Shown here: positions 16,882-25,103 of the stretch, in pieces | Layout of the letters: each line of letters begins with the position of its first letter | Numbering within the stretch: the stretch's first letter is position 1 | Source of the DNA: Candidatus Cloacimonadota bacterium | GTDB taxonomy: Bacteria; Cloacimonadota; Cloacimonadia; Cloacimonadales; Cloacimonadaceae | DNA length: 49,551 nucleotides | NCBI GenBank assembly: GCA_020532085.1 | Contig: JAJBAV010000019.1 | Coordinates: 1 to 49,551 of the forward strand | Reading direction: 5' to 3' | Program-made: the position numbers and the translations under genes | Notes under the pieces: model-generated | Database searches by the model: none | Told to the model about the DNA's origin: nothing | What the model saw: the letters and a program-made list of their open reading frames with translations, nothing else

Positions 16882-19530
16882 ATGGAGATCAGCAAAACCT
16901 ACGCAGCAACTCAGATCGAGCCGAAATGGTATCGCTTCTGGGAGGATAAAGGCTATTTCAAGCCGGGCGGAGACGCGTCCAAACCGCCTTTCACCATTTT
17001 GATACCGCCGCCCAACGTGACCGGCATCCTGCACATCGGCCACGTGCTCAACAACACCCTGCAGGATGTGGTGGTGCGCTATCACAGGATGCTGGGCGAA
17101 CCCACGCTCTGGCTGCCGGGCGTCGATCACGCCGGCATCGCCACCCAGAACATGGTGGAAAAGGAACTGGCCAAATCCGGCCAATCCCGCCACGACGTGG
17201 GCCGCGAGAAACTGCTGGAACTCATCTGGGCCTGGAAACAGGAAAAAGGCGACCGCATCATCGACCAGCTCAAGCTGCTGGGCTCTTCCTGCGATTGGGA
17301 GCGGCTGCGCTTCACCATGGACGACCAGCTTTCCCGCGCCGTGAAAGAGGTCTTCGTGAGCCTTTACGAGCAAGGCCTGATCTACAAGGGAAAATACATC
17401 ATCAACTGGTGCCCGCGCTGCGTGACCGCCCTGGCCAACGACGAGGTGGAGCACGCCGACGAAACCGGCAAACTCTGGCATATCCGCTATCCCTTTGCCG
17501 ACGGCAGCGGCCATCTGGTGGTGGCCACCACCCGGCCGGAAACCATGCTGGGCGATACCGCCGTGGCGGTGAATCCCAAGGATGAACGCTTTCAAAACCT
17601 GATCGGCAGGGAAGTGCGGCTGCCCCTCACCGGCAGAACCATCCCCGTGATCCCGGATGAGTATGTGGAGATGGAATTCGGCACCGGCTGCGTGAAAGTG
17701 ACCCCCGCCCACGACCCCAACGACTTTGAGATCGGCCGCCGCCACGACCTGCCCCAGCTGCTGGTGATGGACGAGCACGGCGTGATGAACGCCGCCGCCG
17801 GGGCTGATTTTGAGGGTCTGGACCGCTTTGCCTGCCGGGAAAAGGTGGTGCAGCTGCTCACCGCGCAGGGCCTGCTGGAAAAGATCGAGAACCACGAGCA
17901 CGCCGTGGGCCACTGCTACCGCTGCGACACGGCGATCGAGCCCTATCTTTCGGACCAGTGGTTCGTGAAGATGAAGCCTCTGGCCGGCCGCGCCATCGAG
18001 GTGGTGGAAAAGGGCGAAGTGCGCTTCCAGCCGGAACGCTGGACCAAAGTTTACATGCACTGGATGAACAACATCCGCGACTGGTGCATCTCCCGCCAGA
18101 TCTGGTGGGGCCACCGCATCCCGGCCTATTACTGCCTGGAATGCGGCGCCATGGTGGTGGCGAAAGAGGCTCCGGCCGCCTGTCCGGATTGCGGCCACAC
18201 GGCTTTCCGCCAGGATGAGGACGTGCTGGACACCTGGTTCTCCAGCTGGCTCTGGCCTTTCTCCACCCTCGGCTGGCCCGGCGAAACCGCGGACCTGAAA
18301 CGCTTCCTGCCCACCCAGGTGCTGATCACCGCCCCGGAGATCATCTACCTCTGGGTGGCCCGCATGATCATGAGCACCCTGCATTTCAGGGATGTGATCC
18401 CCTTCGACACCGTCCTGCTGCACGGCACTGTGCGCGACGAACTGGGCCGCAAGATGAGCAAATCGCTGGGCAATTCGCCCGATCCCATCGACATCATCAA
18501 CCAGGTGGGGGCCGACGCCCTCCGCTTTTCCATGGTCTTCGGCACCCCCAAAGGCGCCGATGTCATCTATTCCGACGCCATCCTGGAAACCGGGCGCAAC
18601 TTCGCCAACAAGATCTGGAACGCCTACCGCTTCATCATGATGAACGTGGCCGAGGGCGAGAAGCTGCCGGCCAAAGAGGATCTGCGGCTGGAACTGGCCG
18701 ACCGCTGGATCTACTCCCGGCTGAACGAAACCGCCCGCGAAGCCGCCGGACACTATCAGAACCTGAGGCTCAACGACGCCGGGCAGTGCGTGTTCCAGTT
18801 CATCTGGGACGAATTCTGCTCCTGGTATATCGAGCTGTCCAAAGACCGCCTCAATTCCGAGGATCCCGCCGCCCGCGGCACCGCGCTGTATATCCTGCTC
18901 GACGTGATGCAGTCCGCCATGCGCCTGCTGCATCCCATCATGCCCTTCATCACGGAAGAGATCTGGCAAAGCGTGAGTTGTGTGTTTCCCCAGCCGGAGG
19001 AGGCCCTCATCGTGGCCGCTTTCCCGGTCTGTGACGAAGCTTTGGTGGATCCCGCCATCGCCGATGACATGGCCTTCATGCAGCAGGCCATCTCCGCCGC
19101 CCGCAACCTGCGCAAGCAGATCAACCTCAACCCCGGTGCCAGGATCAACCTTGCCATCAGGGTCACTGCTGAGGAGCAGAAAGACCTCTTTGCCAGCTAC
19201 GCAGCCTATTTCGGCAAACTGGCCAAGGTGGACGAACTCGAGGTGGCCACCGATCTGGCCAAACCGCCGGCCTCCATCGCCGCCGTGGTGCGCAACATCG
19301 AGATCTTCCTGCCCCTGACAGGGCTCATCGACCTCGAGGCGGAACGCGCCCGCCTGGGCAAACAGATCGAAAAAATGGAGAAGGAACTCGCCGGCGTGAA
19401 CGCCAAACTCCAGAACCAGAACTTCCTGGCCAACGCCAAAGCCGAGGTGGTGGCCAATGAACGCCAGCGCTTTGCCGACCTCGGCACTAAACTGGACTTG
19501 ACAAAAGAGCTGCTTAAGGATTTGAGGTAA
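16882..19530 (+). CDS. valS: Valyl-tRNA synthetase
   Basis: This 882-aa class I synthetase charges tRNA-Val and edits threonine. The catalytic motifs HIGH (51-54, in PPPNVTGILHIGH) and KMSKS (524-528) are both perfect, the editing domain lies between them, and the Val-specific C-terminal coiled coil (about 815-882) is present. Two Cys clusters, CYRC and the CLEC...CPDC insertion (about 350-450), suggest a bound zinc. The start at 16882 is preferred over the longer frame because of AAGGTG 8 bases upstream and because the family begins with this KTY...IEPKWY segment. It is followed by a tRNA gene. Confidence 0.97.
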   Translation: MEISKTYAATQIEPKWYRFWEDKGYFKPGGDASKPPFTILIPPPNVTGILHIGHVLNNTLQDVVVRYHRMLGEPTLWLPGVDHAGIATQNMVEKELAKSGQSRHDVGREKLLELIWAWKQEKGDRIIDQLKLLGSSCDWERLRFTMDDQLSRAVKEVFVSLYEQGLIYKGKYIINWCPRCVTALANDEVEHADETGKLWHIRYPFADGSGHLVVATTRPETMLGDTAVAVNPKDERFQNLIGREVRLPLTGRTIPVIPDEYVEMEFGTGCVKVTPAHDPNDFEIGRRHDLPQLLVMDEHGVMNAAAGADFEGLDRFACREKVVQLLTAQGLLEKIENHEHAVGHCYRCDTAIEPYLSDQWFVKMKPLAGRAIEVVEKGEVRFQPERWTKVYMHWMNNIRDWCISRQIWWGHRIPAYYCLECGAMVVAKEAPAACPDCGHTAFRQDEDVLDTWFSSWLWPFSTLGWPGETADLKRFLPTQVLITAPEIIYLWVARMIMSTLHFRDVIPFDTVLLHGTVRDELGRKMSKSLGNSPDPIDIINQVGADALRFSMVFGTPKGADVIYSDAILETGRNFANKIWNAYRFIMMNVAEGEKLPAKEDLRLELADRWIYSRLNETAREAAGHYQNLRLNDAGQCVFQFIWDEFCSWYIELSKDRLNSEDPAARGTALYILLDVMQSAMRLLHPIMPFITEEIWQSVSCVFPQPEEALIVAAFPVCDEALVDPAIADDMAFMQQAISAARNLRKQINLNPGARINLAIRVTAEEQKDLFASYAAYFGKLAKVDELEVATDLAKPPASIAAVVRNIEIFLPLTGLIDLEAERARLGKQIEKMEKELAGVNAKLQNQNFLANAKAEVVANERQRFADLGTKLDLTKELLKDLR

Positions 19531-19604
19531 CCAGCAAACATTTTCCCGGCCCTTCCCAAAGGCCGGCACCGCGGCCCTGAAAGCCGCTTACAGCGATAGA
19601 GAGT

Positions 19605-19680
19605 GGGGCTATAGCTCAGTTGGGAGAGCGGAACGTTCGCAATGTTCAGGCCAGGGGTTCGAATCCCCTTAGCTCCACCA
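19605..19680 (+). tRNA. tRNA-Ala (anticodon CGC)
   Basis: A complete cloverleaf with encoded CCA. Acceptor GGGGCTA/TAGCTCC contains the G3-U70 pair that defines alanine tRNAs. Anticodon stem GAACG/TGTTC, loop TTCGCAA (anticodon CGC, reading GCG), T loop TTCGAAT. It sits 74 bases after valS. Confidence 0.95.
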
Positions 19681-19757
19681 CTCTTGCTTTCGCCGCCGGT
19701 TATTCCAGACCCCCTTTTTCCCACCCTCCCAGGCAAAAATCCAACATCGCCCCCAAT

Positions 19758-19828
19758 ATCAATACGGTATCAATACGGAATCAATACGGATTTCATCCGT
19801 AATGATTCCGTATTGATACCGTATTGAT
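19758..19828. repeat. 71-bp palindromic iteron repeat, left copy
   Basis: Three 11-base units ATCAATACGG(T/A) are followed by a TTTC centre and three inverted units, so the whole forms one long hairpin. It is the exact reverse complement of 31621-31691; identity continues about 7 bases on one side. It lies 78 bases after the tRNA gene and upstream of the glycan operon. Confidence 0.9.
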
Positions 19829-19944
19829 GCTTGGGGCCCAACCGTGGAAAATCAGATTGATCTGCCCCTGTTTATACTGATCGAAACCCTGAATGATACC
19901 CTGACTGATACTCTGAATGATGCCCCGTTTTACCCTGATGTGAA

Positions 19945-20146
19945 AGACGGAAGGCGGTGGCTTCAGCCACCGTTCCCGGGCATCAGCGGCCAAGGAGATA
20001 CGATCTCCGGCGGTTTTAACCACCGGCTTGTTTTACCGCTTAGGGGCAGGCCGATACCAGTTCCGGTGGCTGAAGCCGACCGGACATCGTCTTTCTCATG
20101 CTCCGGTGTTTCGGAGCACGGTGGCTGAAGCCACCGCCTTCCGTCT
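19945..20146 (-). mobile_element. 202-bp terminal-inverted-repeat element, copy 3, inverted
   Basis: It has the same length and 29-base ends as the copies at 3374 and 4240, but the interior reads in the opposite direction and is more diverged (scattered substitutions across the core). Located 15 kb from the others, this copy shows that the element moves or has been dispersed as a discrete unit. Confidence 0.7.
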
Positions 20147-20338
20147 TTCTACCAGGGACTAACTCTCCCTCACCATAACCTGTAACGCTCCGGGCCACAC
20201 CTCCACAACAAATCTTCACTGAGAGCCGAGCTGACCGAAGCGCAGCAAATGATGACAGACAGGCCCGAACATGGGGAAATGCCAGCAATTTTGTGCTTGA
20301 CAGAAGCGGCGCCGCGGATGAGGTTGCGAAATAGGATC

Positions 20339-22801
20339 ATGCGAAGATTTTCGGCTTTCCTTCTGCTCGCGGCGCTGCTGATTGCGGCTCCCGCCCTGGC
20401 GCGGGCAAAAACCCCGCAGAGGGTGGTGCTGAAAGTTTTTGAGCTGCCGGATCCCCGCAAAACGGATGCCTATTCGCGGGCCAATCTGGCGGTGGTGGAG
20501 GCCTTCCGCGAGCGGTTCCCCCACATTGAGCTCAGGGCCTTTTCCGGCATCCAGATCGAAAACATGGACCTCGACGCCGGGCCGCTGATGGCCATCGCCG
20601 GAGGGGTGGCGCCGGATATCCTCTATGTGAATTTCCGCCAGAGCGACACCTATATCCAGAACAATTTCCTCTATCCGCTGGACGGATTTCTGGCTTCCGA
20701 AGACCCTGAAGCGCTGTCTCTGCGGGTGGAAAAGCCTGTCTGGCAGGTGATCCGCCGCGCGCGCAAGGGTGAACAGGCGCAAAAGACCTGGATGCTGCCC
20801 TACGAGACGCTGGTGCGGGTGCTGATGTACCGCAGGGACGTGTTTCGCCGGGCAGGGCTGGACCCGGACAAACCTCCCCGCACCTGGGACGAGTTTTATG
20901 CGTACGCGCGCCGGCTTACCGATCCGGAGCAGGGGGCCTGGGGCACGGTCTTGGCCTCCGGGCCTCAGGCTGCCTACGATTGGCTGCCTTTCTTGTGGGG
21001 CGCGGGCGGTGACGCGGTCACCTACGATCCCCAAATGCAGGAATGGCGGGCTTCTTTTGCCGGTCCCGAGGGTGTTCGGGCTCTGGAATTCTACCTGCGG
21101 CTCGTGGCCACCAAATGGCGTGACAACCAGGGCCGGGAACAGACCGGTTTCGCGCTGCGCGAAGGAGATTGGGGCTATCTCTGGCAGGAAGGCAAGATCG
21201 GCATGCGGATGGACTATCTTTCCCAGCAAAACCTTGGCGGAGCCTACGATCCGAACCTCTATGGCTTCGCGCCCGCCCCGGCCGGGCCTTCCGGACGCGG
21301 CGGCAGCGAGATCAACTGCCGCATGATGGGCATCTTTTCCGGGGCCGGGATCAGCAACAACTCCGGCCTGGGCGACCGCGATCCCGAGGCAGTGCGCCAG
21401 GCCGCCTGGGAATACATCCGCTTTTACGATTCCGAGCAGGCGCGCCGGATCCGCACGAAGGTGATGGTGGACAGCGGCTATGGGCGCATGCAAAACCCTG
21501 TGTTTCTTAAGCGTTACGGCTATGATGAATATCTGCGCTACGCGCCCGCTGGCTGGCTGGAAACCTTCGAGACCGCCATGCGCGAAGGGCGTCCGGAACC
21601 CTTTGGCGACAACTGCCAGAAGGTGTACGAATACATGACACATCCCCTTGAGGAGCTGGTGGCGCGGGACCTTAAGGGCAGGCTGCCACAGGACCAGGAG
21701 CAGCGGCGGAAGCAGATCGCGTCCGTGCTGAGCCAGGGTGAAGCGCGCACCAACCAGGAAATGATAGGCCGGATCCCGCCCGAGACCCAAGCCTTTCGGG
21801 AACGGCTGGCGATGCTGATCGCCAGCGTGATCCTGCTGGCCTTCTGCTTCACCCTCTGGCGGGTTTGGAAACTCCTCACCCCGGAAGCGAAAAGCTCTGC
21901 CAAATTGAGATTTAACCACCGCTTTTGGGTGGTGTTGCTGCTCGCCCCGGCGGTGCTTGCCGTTCTGGTCTGGAAATATCTGCCCATGGTTTCGGGCTCG
22001 GTGATGGCCTTTCAGGATTACCATATCGTGGGGGCCAGCCCCTGGATCGGTTTTGGCAATTTCGCCGCGGTGCTGTTTGATCCGGCCTGGTGGGCGGCTG
22101 TGGGTAAAACACTGTATTACATGGCCTTGCTGCTGGGGCTGGGGTTCCTGCCGCCGCTGGGCCTGGCCATTTTACTGCAGGAGGTTTCGCGGGGGAAAAT
22201 GCTCTACCGGGTGATCTACTATCTGCCCGCGGTGATCAGCGGCGTGATCGTGATCTATCTCTGGAAGCTGCTTTACGACCCCTCCGACGCCGGCATCCTG
22301 AACCAGCTTCTGCTGGCCCTGGGCCTGCCCAAAAGCATGTGGATCAAAGACGAAACGCTGGCCATGCTCTGCGTGGTGTTGCCCACCGTCTGGGCGGGCG
22401 CGGGGCCGGGTTCGCTGATCTATCTGGCCGCGCTGAAAAACATCCCCCACGAGCTCTATGAGGCCGCGGACATCGATGGCGCCGGCTTCCGGGCCAAACT
22501 CCGCCACATCGTGCTGCCCAGCCTGAAAGGGCTGATCATCATCCAGTTCATCTCCGCCTTCATCGTGGCGGCGCAAAGCAGCGATTTCATTCTGGTGATG
22601 ACCTTTGGCGGCCCGAATGAGGCCACCCGGGTGGCAGACCTGATGATCTTTGAGAAGGCCTATCTCTACCTCCGTTTTGGCTTGGCCACGGCGATGGCCT
22701 GGATCCTCAGCCTGCTGCTGATGGGCTTCACCGTCTGGCAGATCAAATATCTGTCCCGCATGGAGTTCCGCACCGCCAGAGATGACCGGGAGGCCGCATG
22801 A
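20339..22801 (+). CDS. Fused sugar-binding protein and ABC permease
   Basis: This 820-aa fusion combines two normally separate parts of a sugar importer. Residues 1-23 are a signal sequence (MRRFSAFLLLAALLIAAPAL). Residues 25-480 are a family 1 (UgpB/MalE-type) solute-binding protein with WDEFYAYARRLTDPEQGAWGT and a late GRMQNPV segment. A linking helix (about 488-507) enters the membrane, and residues 525-810 form a MalF/UgpA-type permease with the EAA loop EAADIDGAGF (about 707-716). The binding protein would thus be tethered outside the membrane to its own channel. The ATG at 20339 is chosen for the signal; the site is weak and 20318 is possible. No ATPase gene is nearby, so a shared MsmX-type ATPase is expected. 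Confidence 0.85.
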   Translation: MRRFSAFLLLAALLIAAPALARAKTPQRVVLKVFELPDPRKTDAYSRANLAVVEAFRERFPHIELRAFSGIQIENMDLDAGPLMAIAGGVAPDILYVNFRQSDTYIQNNFLYPLDGFLASEDPEALSLRVEKPVWQVIRRARKGEQAQKTWMLPYETLVRVLMYRRDVFRRAGLDPDKPPRTWDEFYAYARRLTDPEQGAWGTVLASGPQAAYDWLPFLWGAGGDAVTYDPQMQEWRASFAGPEGVRALEFYLRLVATKWRDNQGREQTGFALREGDWGYLWQEGKIGMRMDYLSQQNLGGAYDPNLYGFAPAPAGPSGRGGSEINCRMMGIFSGAGISNNSGLGDRDPEAVRQAAWEYIRFYDSEQARRIRTKVMVDSGYGRMQNPVFLKRYGYDEYLRYAPAGWLETFETAMREGRPEPFGDNCQKVYEYMTHPLEELVARDLKGRLPQDQEQRRKQIASVLSQGEARTNQEMIGRIPPETQAFRERLAMLIASVILLAFCFTLWRVWKLLTPEAKSSAKLRFNHRFWVVLLLAPAVLAVLVWKYLPMVSGSVMAFQDYHIVGASPWIGFGNFAAVLFDPAWWAAVGKTLYYMALLLGLGFLPPLGLAILLQEVSRGKMLYRVIYYLPAVISGVIVIYLWKLLYDPSDAGILNQLLLALGLPKSMWIKDETLAMLCVVLPTVWAGAGPGSLIYLAALKNIPHELYEAADIDGAGFRAKLRHIVLPSLKGLIIIQFISAFIVAAQSSDFILVMTFGGPNEATRVADLMIFEKAYLYLRFGLATAMAWILSLLLMGFTVWQIKYLSRMEFRTARDDREAA

Positions 22802-25092
22802 GCATCATTGGCAAAGTGGGGCGGCGCTCAACCAAGGTCCGGGCGCTGAACCTGAGCATCCACCTGGTGCTGCTCCTCGGCGCCATTACCATGGTCTATC
22901 CCTTTCTGCTGATGATCTCGGCCTCGCTGCGCAGCAACGTGGACAGCGGCCGCCTCAGCCTGCTGCCACAATATCTGCACAACGACGAGGCGCTGTTCCA
23001 GAAATACTTGGAATCCCGCTACAATGAAGAAAGCAGCCGTCTGGCGGACAACCATGCCGGACGCTGGCTCTCCTTTGCCGAGTCGCGTTTGCCTCAGAAG
23101 CTGCATCCCTCTCTGCTGAAGGATTGGCAGGAATTCCTGGCTGCCCGGCCGCAGTCAGTTTACGATTACTACGTGGCCGAACATTACGGAAGAGGGGTCT
23201 ATCCGCTCAACCAGCGCCGCTACCGCAAACTGCTCCGGCAGGAAAACGGCAACGACCTTACCGCTTTCAACCGGCGCTACAACACCGGCGCCCAGAACTG
23301 GGAACAGATCGTGGTGGAGGAAAAGGAGATCCTGGGCCGCAACTACGTGAGCGTGAACGACGGCTATCTGGGCCGTTTCCAGGCTTTCAAGAAAGACGTC
23401 GGAGAGCGCCACCGCAACCATGTGAACCTCGACGGCGCCTTTGTGCAGATGGAGCTGGCCCCCGCTTACGGCGGCGATCTGGCCGCCTTCAACGCCGCCA
23501 GCGGTTTGGAGCTGAACTCTTGGCAGGAAGTGGTTTTGAGCGAGTTCTGCCCCGCGGAGGGAGATCCTCTGCGACCCGCCTGGCTACACTATGTGCGGGA
23601 AGCCCTGAACATCCATCACATCAGCCTTGATGCCTCTGCAGACCCCGCCTTTCAAGCCATGCTGCGGGAAAAATACGCCAGCATCTCGCTGCTCAACTCC
23701 ACCTGGCACACAAGCTATGCGGATTTTAGCGCGGTGCGCGTCCCCAGGCAGATCCCGGACAGCGGCGCCATGGTGGAGGACCTCACCTGGTTCGTGGAAA
23801 ACGCCACCGCGCCGGAACATCTGCGGGTGCGCAACCTGGGCAACGAATTCCGGGCCTGGCTGCGGGAAAAATACACGAACGTGGCGGCCCTTAACGCCTC
23901 CTGGGAGCAGGGTTTTGACCGCTGGGAGGAGATTCCGCTCCCGGCCACCACTCCGACGGATAATCTAGCCTGGCAAAGCGACTGGCTGGAATTTGCCCAG
24001 GGCCCGGGCCAAAGCTGGCTGGAATTGCTGCCCAGCGCTCAAAGCGAGTGGCTGCTTTTGCTTGCGCAGCGTTTCCCCGGGCAGGGCGGTAAACTGGATT
24101 TGGGGAAGGTAAACCAATATTTGGGAAGCAATTACAGATCCGAAGAAGATATCTATCCCAGTCCCCGCCTGCCCCGCGATCCCCACCCGGCAGAGCTTTG
24201 GCGGGAATTTGTGGCCCAGCGTTCCACTCCCCATCAGTTGAAGTTTTCGCCCGCAAAGGAAGCGGTGCAGACCTGGCGGGAATTTTTGCGGGCAAGATAC
24301 GCTGCCACAGATAGCTTGAACCGCGCCTGGCATCTGGTCCCGACAAGCTTTGAGGATATCCCGCTACCCGTCCGGCAGATCGAGGCGCAAACCTTCCTGA
24401 AGCACAAAAGCGAGATCAAAAGGGAGTTTCTCACCCGCAATTACGCCATGGTGCTGGACCAGATGTTCAACGACGCCCGCTCCCTGCGCAACACTGCCAT
24501 CTATACCCTGCTGGCCATCCTGCTGGCCGTTACCGTCAATCCCCTCGCGGCCTACGCCCTCAGCCGCTTCAAGCCCCGGCTCAGCTATCAGATCATCCTG
24601 CTGTTCATGCTCACCATGGCTTTCCCGGCGATGGTGATGGGCATTCCGAACTTCCTGATGCTAAAGCGTTTGAACCTGCTCAACACCTTTTGGGCGCTGG
24701 TGCTTCCCGCCGCCGCGGACGGATATTTCATCTTCCTGCTAAAAGGCTTTTTCGACAGCCTGCCGCGCGAGCTCTATGAAAGCGCCAGCCTCGACGGGGC
24801 CGGGGAATTCCGCCTCTTCTGGCAGTTCACGCTCTATCTTTCCAAACCCATCCTGGCCGTGATCGCCCTCGGAGCCTTCAACGCCGCCTACCGCAATTTC
24901 CTCTTCGCCTTCATCGTTTGCCAGGACCAAAGCATGTGGACCCTGATGGTGCACATCTACGAACTGATGCAGCGGGCCAGCCTCTCGGTGGGCTACGCGG
25001 CCCTGGTGATCGCCGCCATCCCCACTTTGGCGGTCTTCGTCTTCTTCCAGAATATCATCATCAAGGGGATCGTGATCCCGATGGAAAAATAA
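22798..25092 (+). CDS. MalG-type sugar permease with ~500-residue extracytoplasmic insertion
   Basis: The 764-aa second permease overlaps the fusion gene by ATGA. TM1 (about 20-42) is followed by an unusual ~510-residue loop (about 48-555) before the normal core (about 560-764), which has the EAA loop ESASLDGAGEF (about 660-670) and ends KGIVIPMEK. MalG-like proteins usually have about 280 residues and a short first loop. The loop holds roughly six degenerate repeats of the type FxxWLRxKYxxxxxLNxxWxxxxxxWxxIxLP; the clearest are at about 285-320, 350-385 and 494-530. These look like the KYG...LN..WGT segments I know from GH42-like glycosidases. The loop is probably a substrate-capture domain; this is inference. 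Confidence 0.85.
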   Translation: MSIIGKVGRRSTKVRALNLSIHLVLLLGAITMVYPFLLMISASLRSNVDSGRLSLLPQYLHNDEALFQKYLESRYNEESSRLADNHAGRWLSFAESRLPQKLHPSLLKDWQEFLAARPQSVYDYYVAEHYGRGVYPLNQRRYRKLLRQENGNDLTAFNRRYNTGAQNWEQIVVEEKEILGRNYVSVNDGYLGRFQAFKKDVGERHRNHVNLDGAFVQMELAPAYGGDLAAFNAASGLELNSWQEVVLSEFCPAEGDPLRPAWLHYVREALNIHHISLDASADPAFQAMLREKYASISLLNSTWHTSYADFSAVRVPRQIPDSGAMVEDLTWFVENATAPEHLRVRNLGNEFRAWLREKYTNVAALNASWEQGFDRWEEIPLPATTPTDNLAWQSDWLEFAQGPGQSWLELLPSAQSEWLLLLAQRFPGQGGKLDLGKVNQYLGSNYRSEEDIYPSPRLPRDPHPAELWREFVAQRSTPHQLKFSPAKEAVQTWREFLRARYAATDSLNRAWHLVPTSFEDIPLPVRQIEAQTFLKHKSEIKREFLTRNYAMVLDQMFNDARSLRNTAIYTLLAILLAVTVNPLAAYALSRFKPRLSYQIILLFMLTMAFPAMVMGIPNFLMLKRLNLLNTFWALVLPAAADGYFIFLLKGFFDSLPRELYESASLDGAGEFRLFWQFTLYLSKPILAVIALGAFNAAYRNFLFAFIVCQDQSMWTLMVHIYELMQRASLSVGYAALVIAAIPTLAVFVFFQNIIIKGIVIPMEK

Positions 25093-25103
25093 AGAGGTTT
25101 CAG

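Noticed and set aside
16840-19569. 909-residue open frame on the minus strand
   Set aside because: It is the complement of valS.
19551-19604. Hairpin after valS as a terminator
   Set aside because: CCGGCC/GGCCGG is present, but there is no T-run and the tRNA follows at once, so read-through into the tRNA is as likely.
20216-22024. 602-residue open frame on the minus strand
   Set aside because: It is the complement of the binding-protein part of the fusion gene and shows no protein-like pattern.
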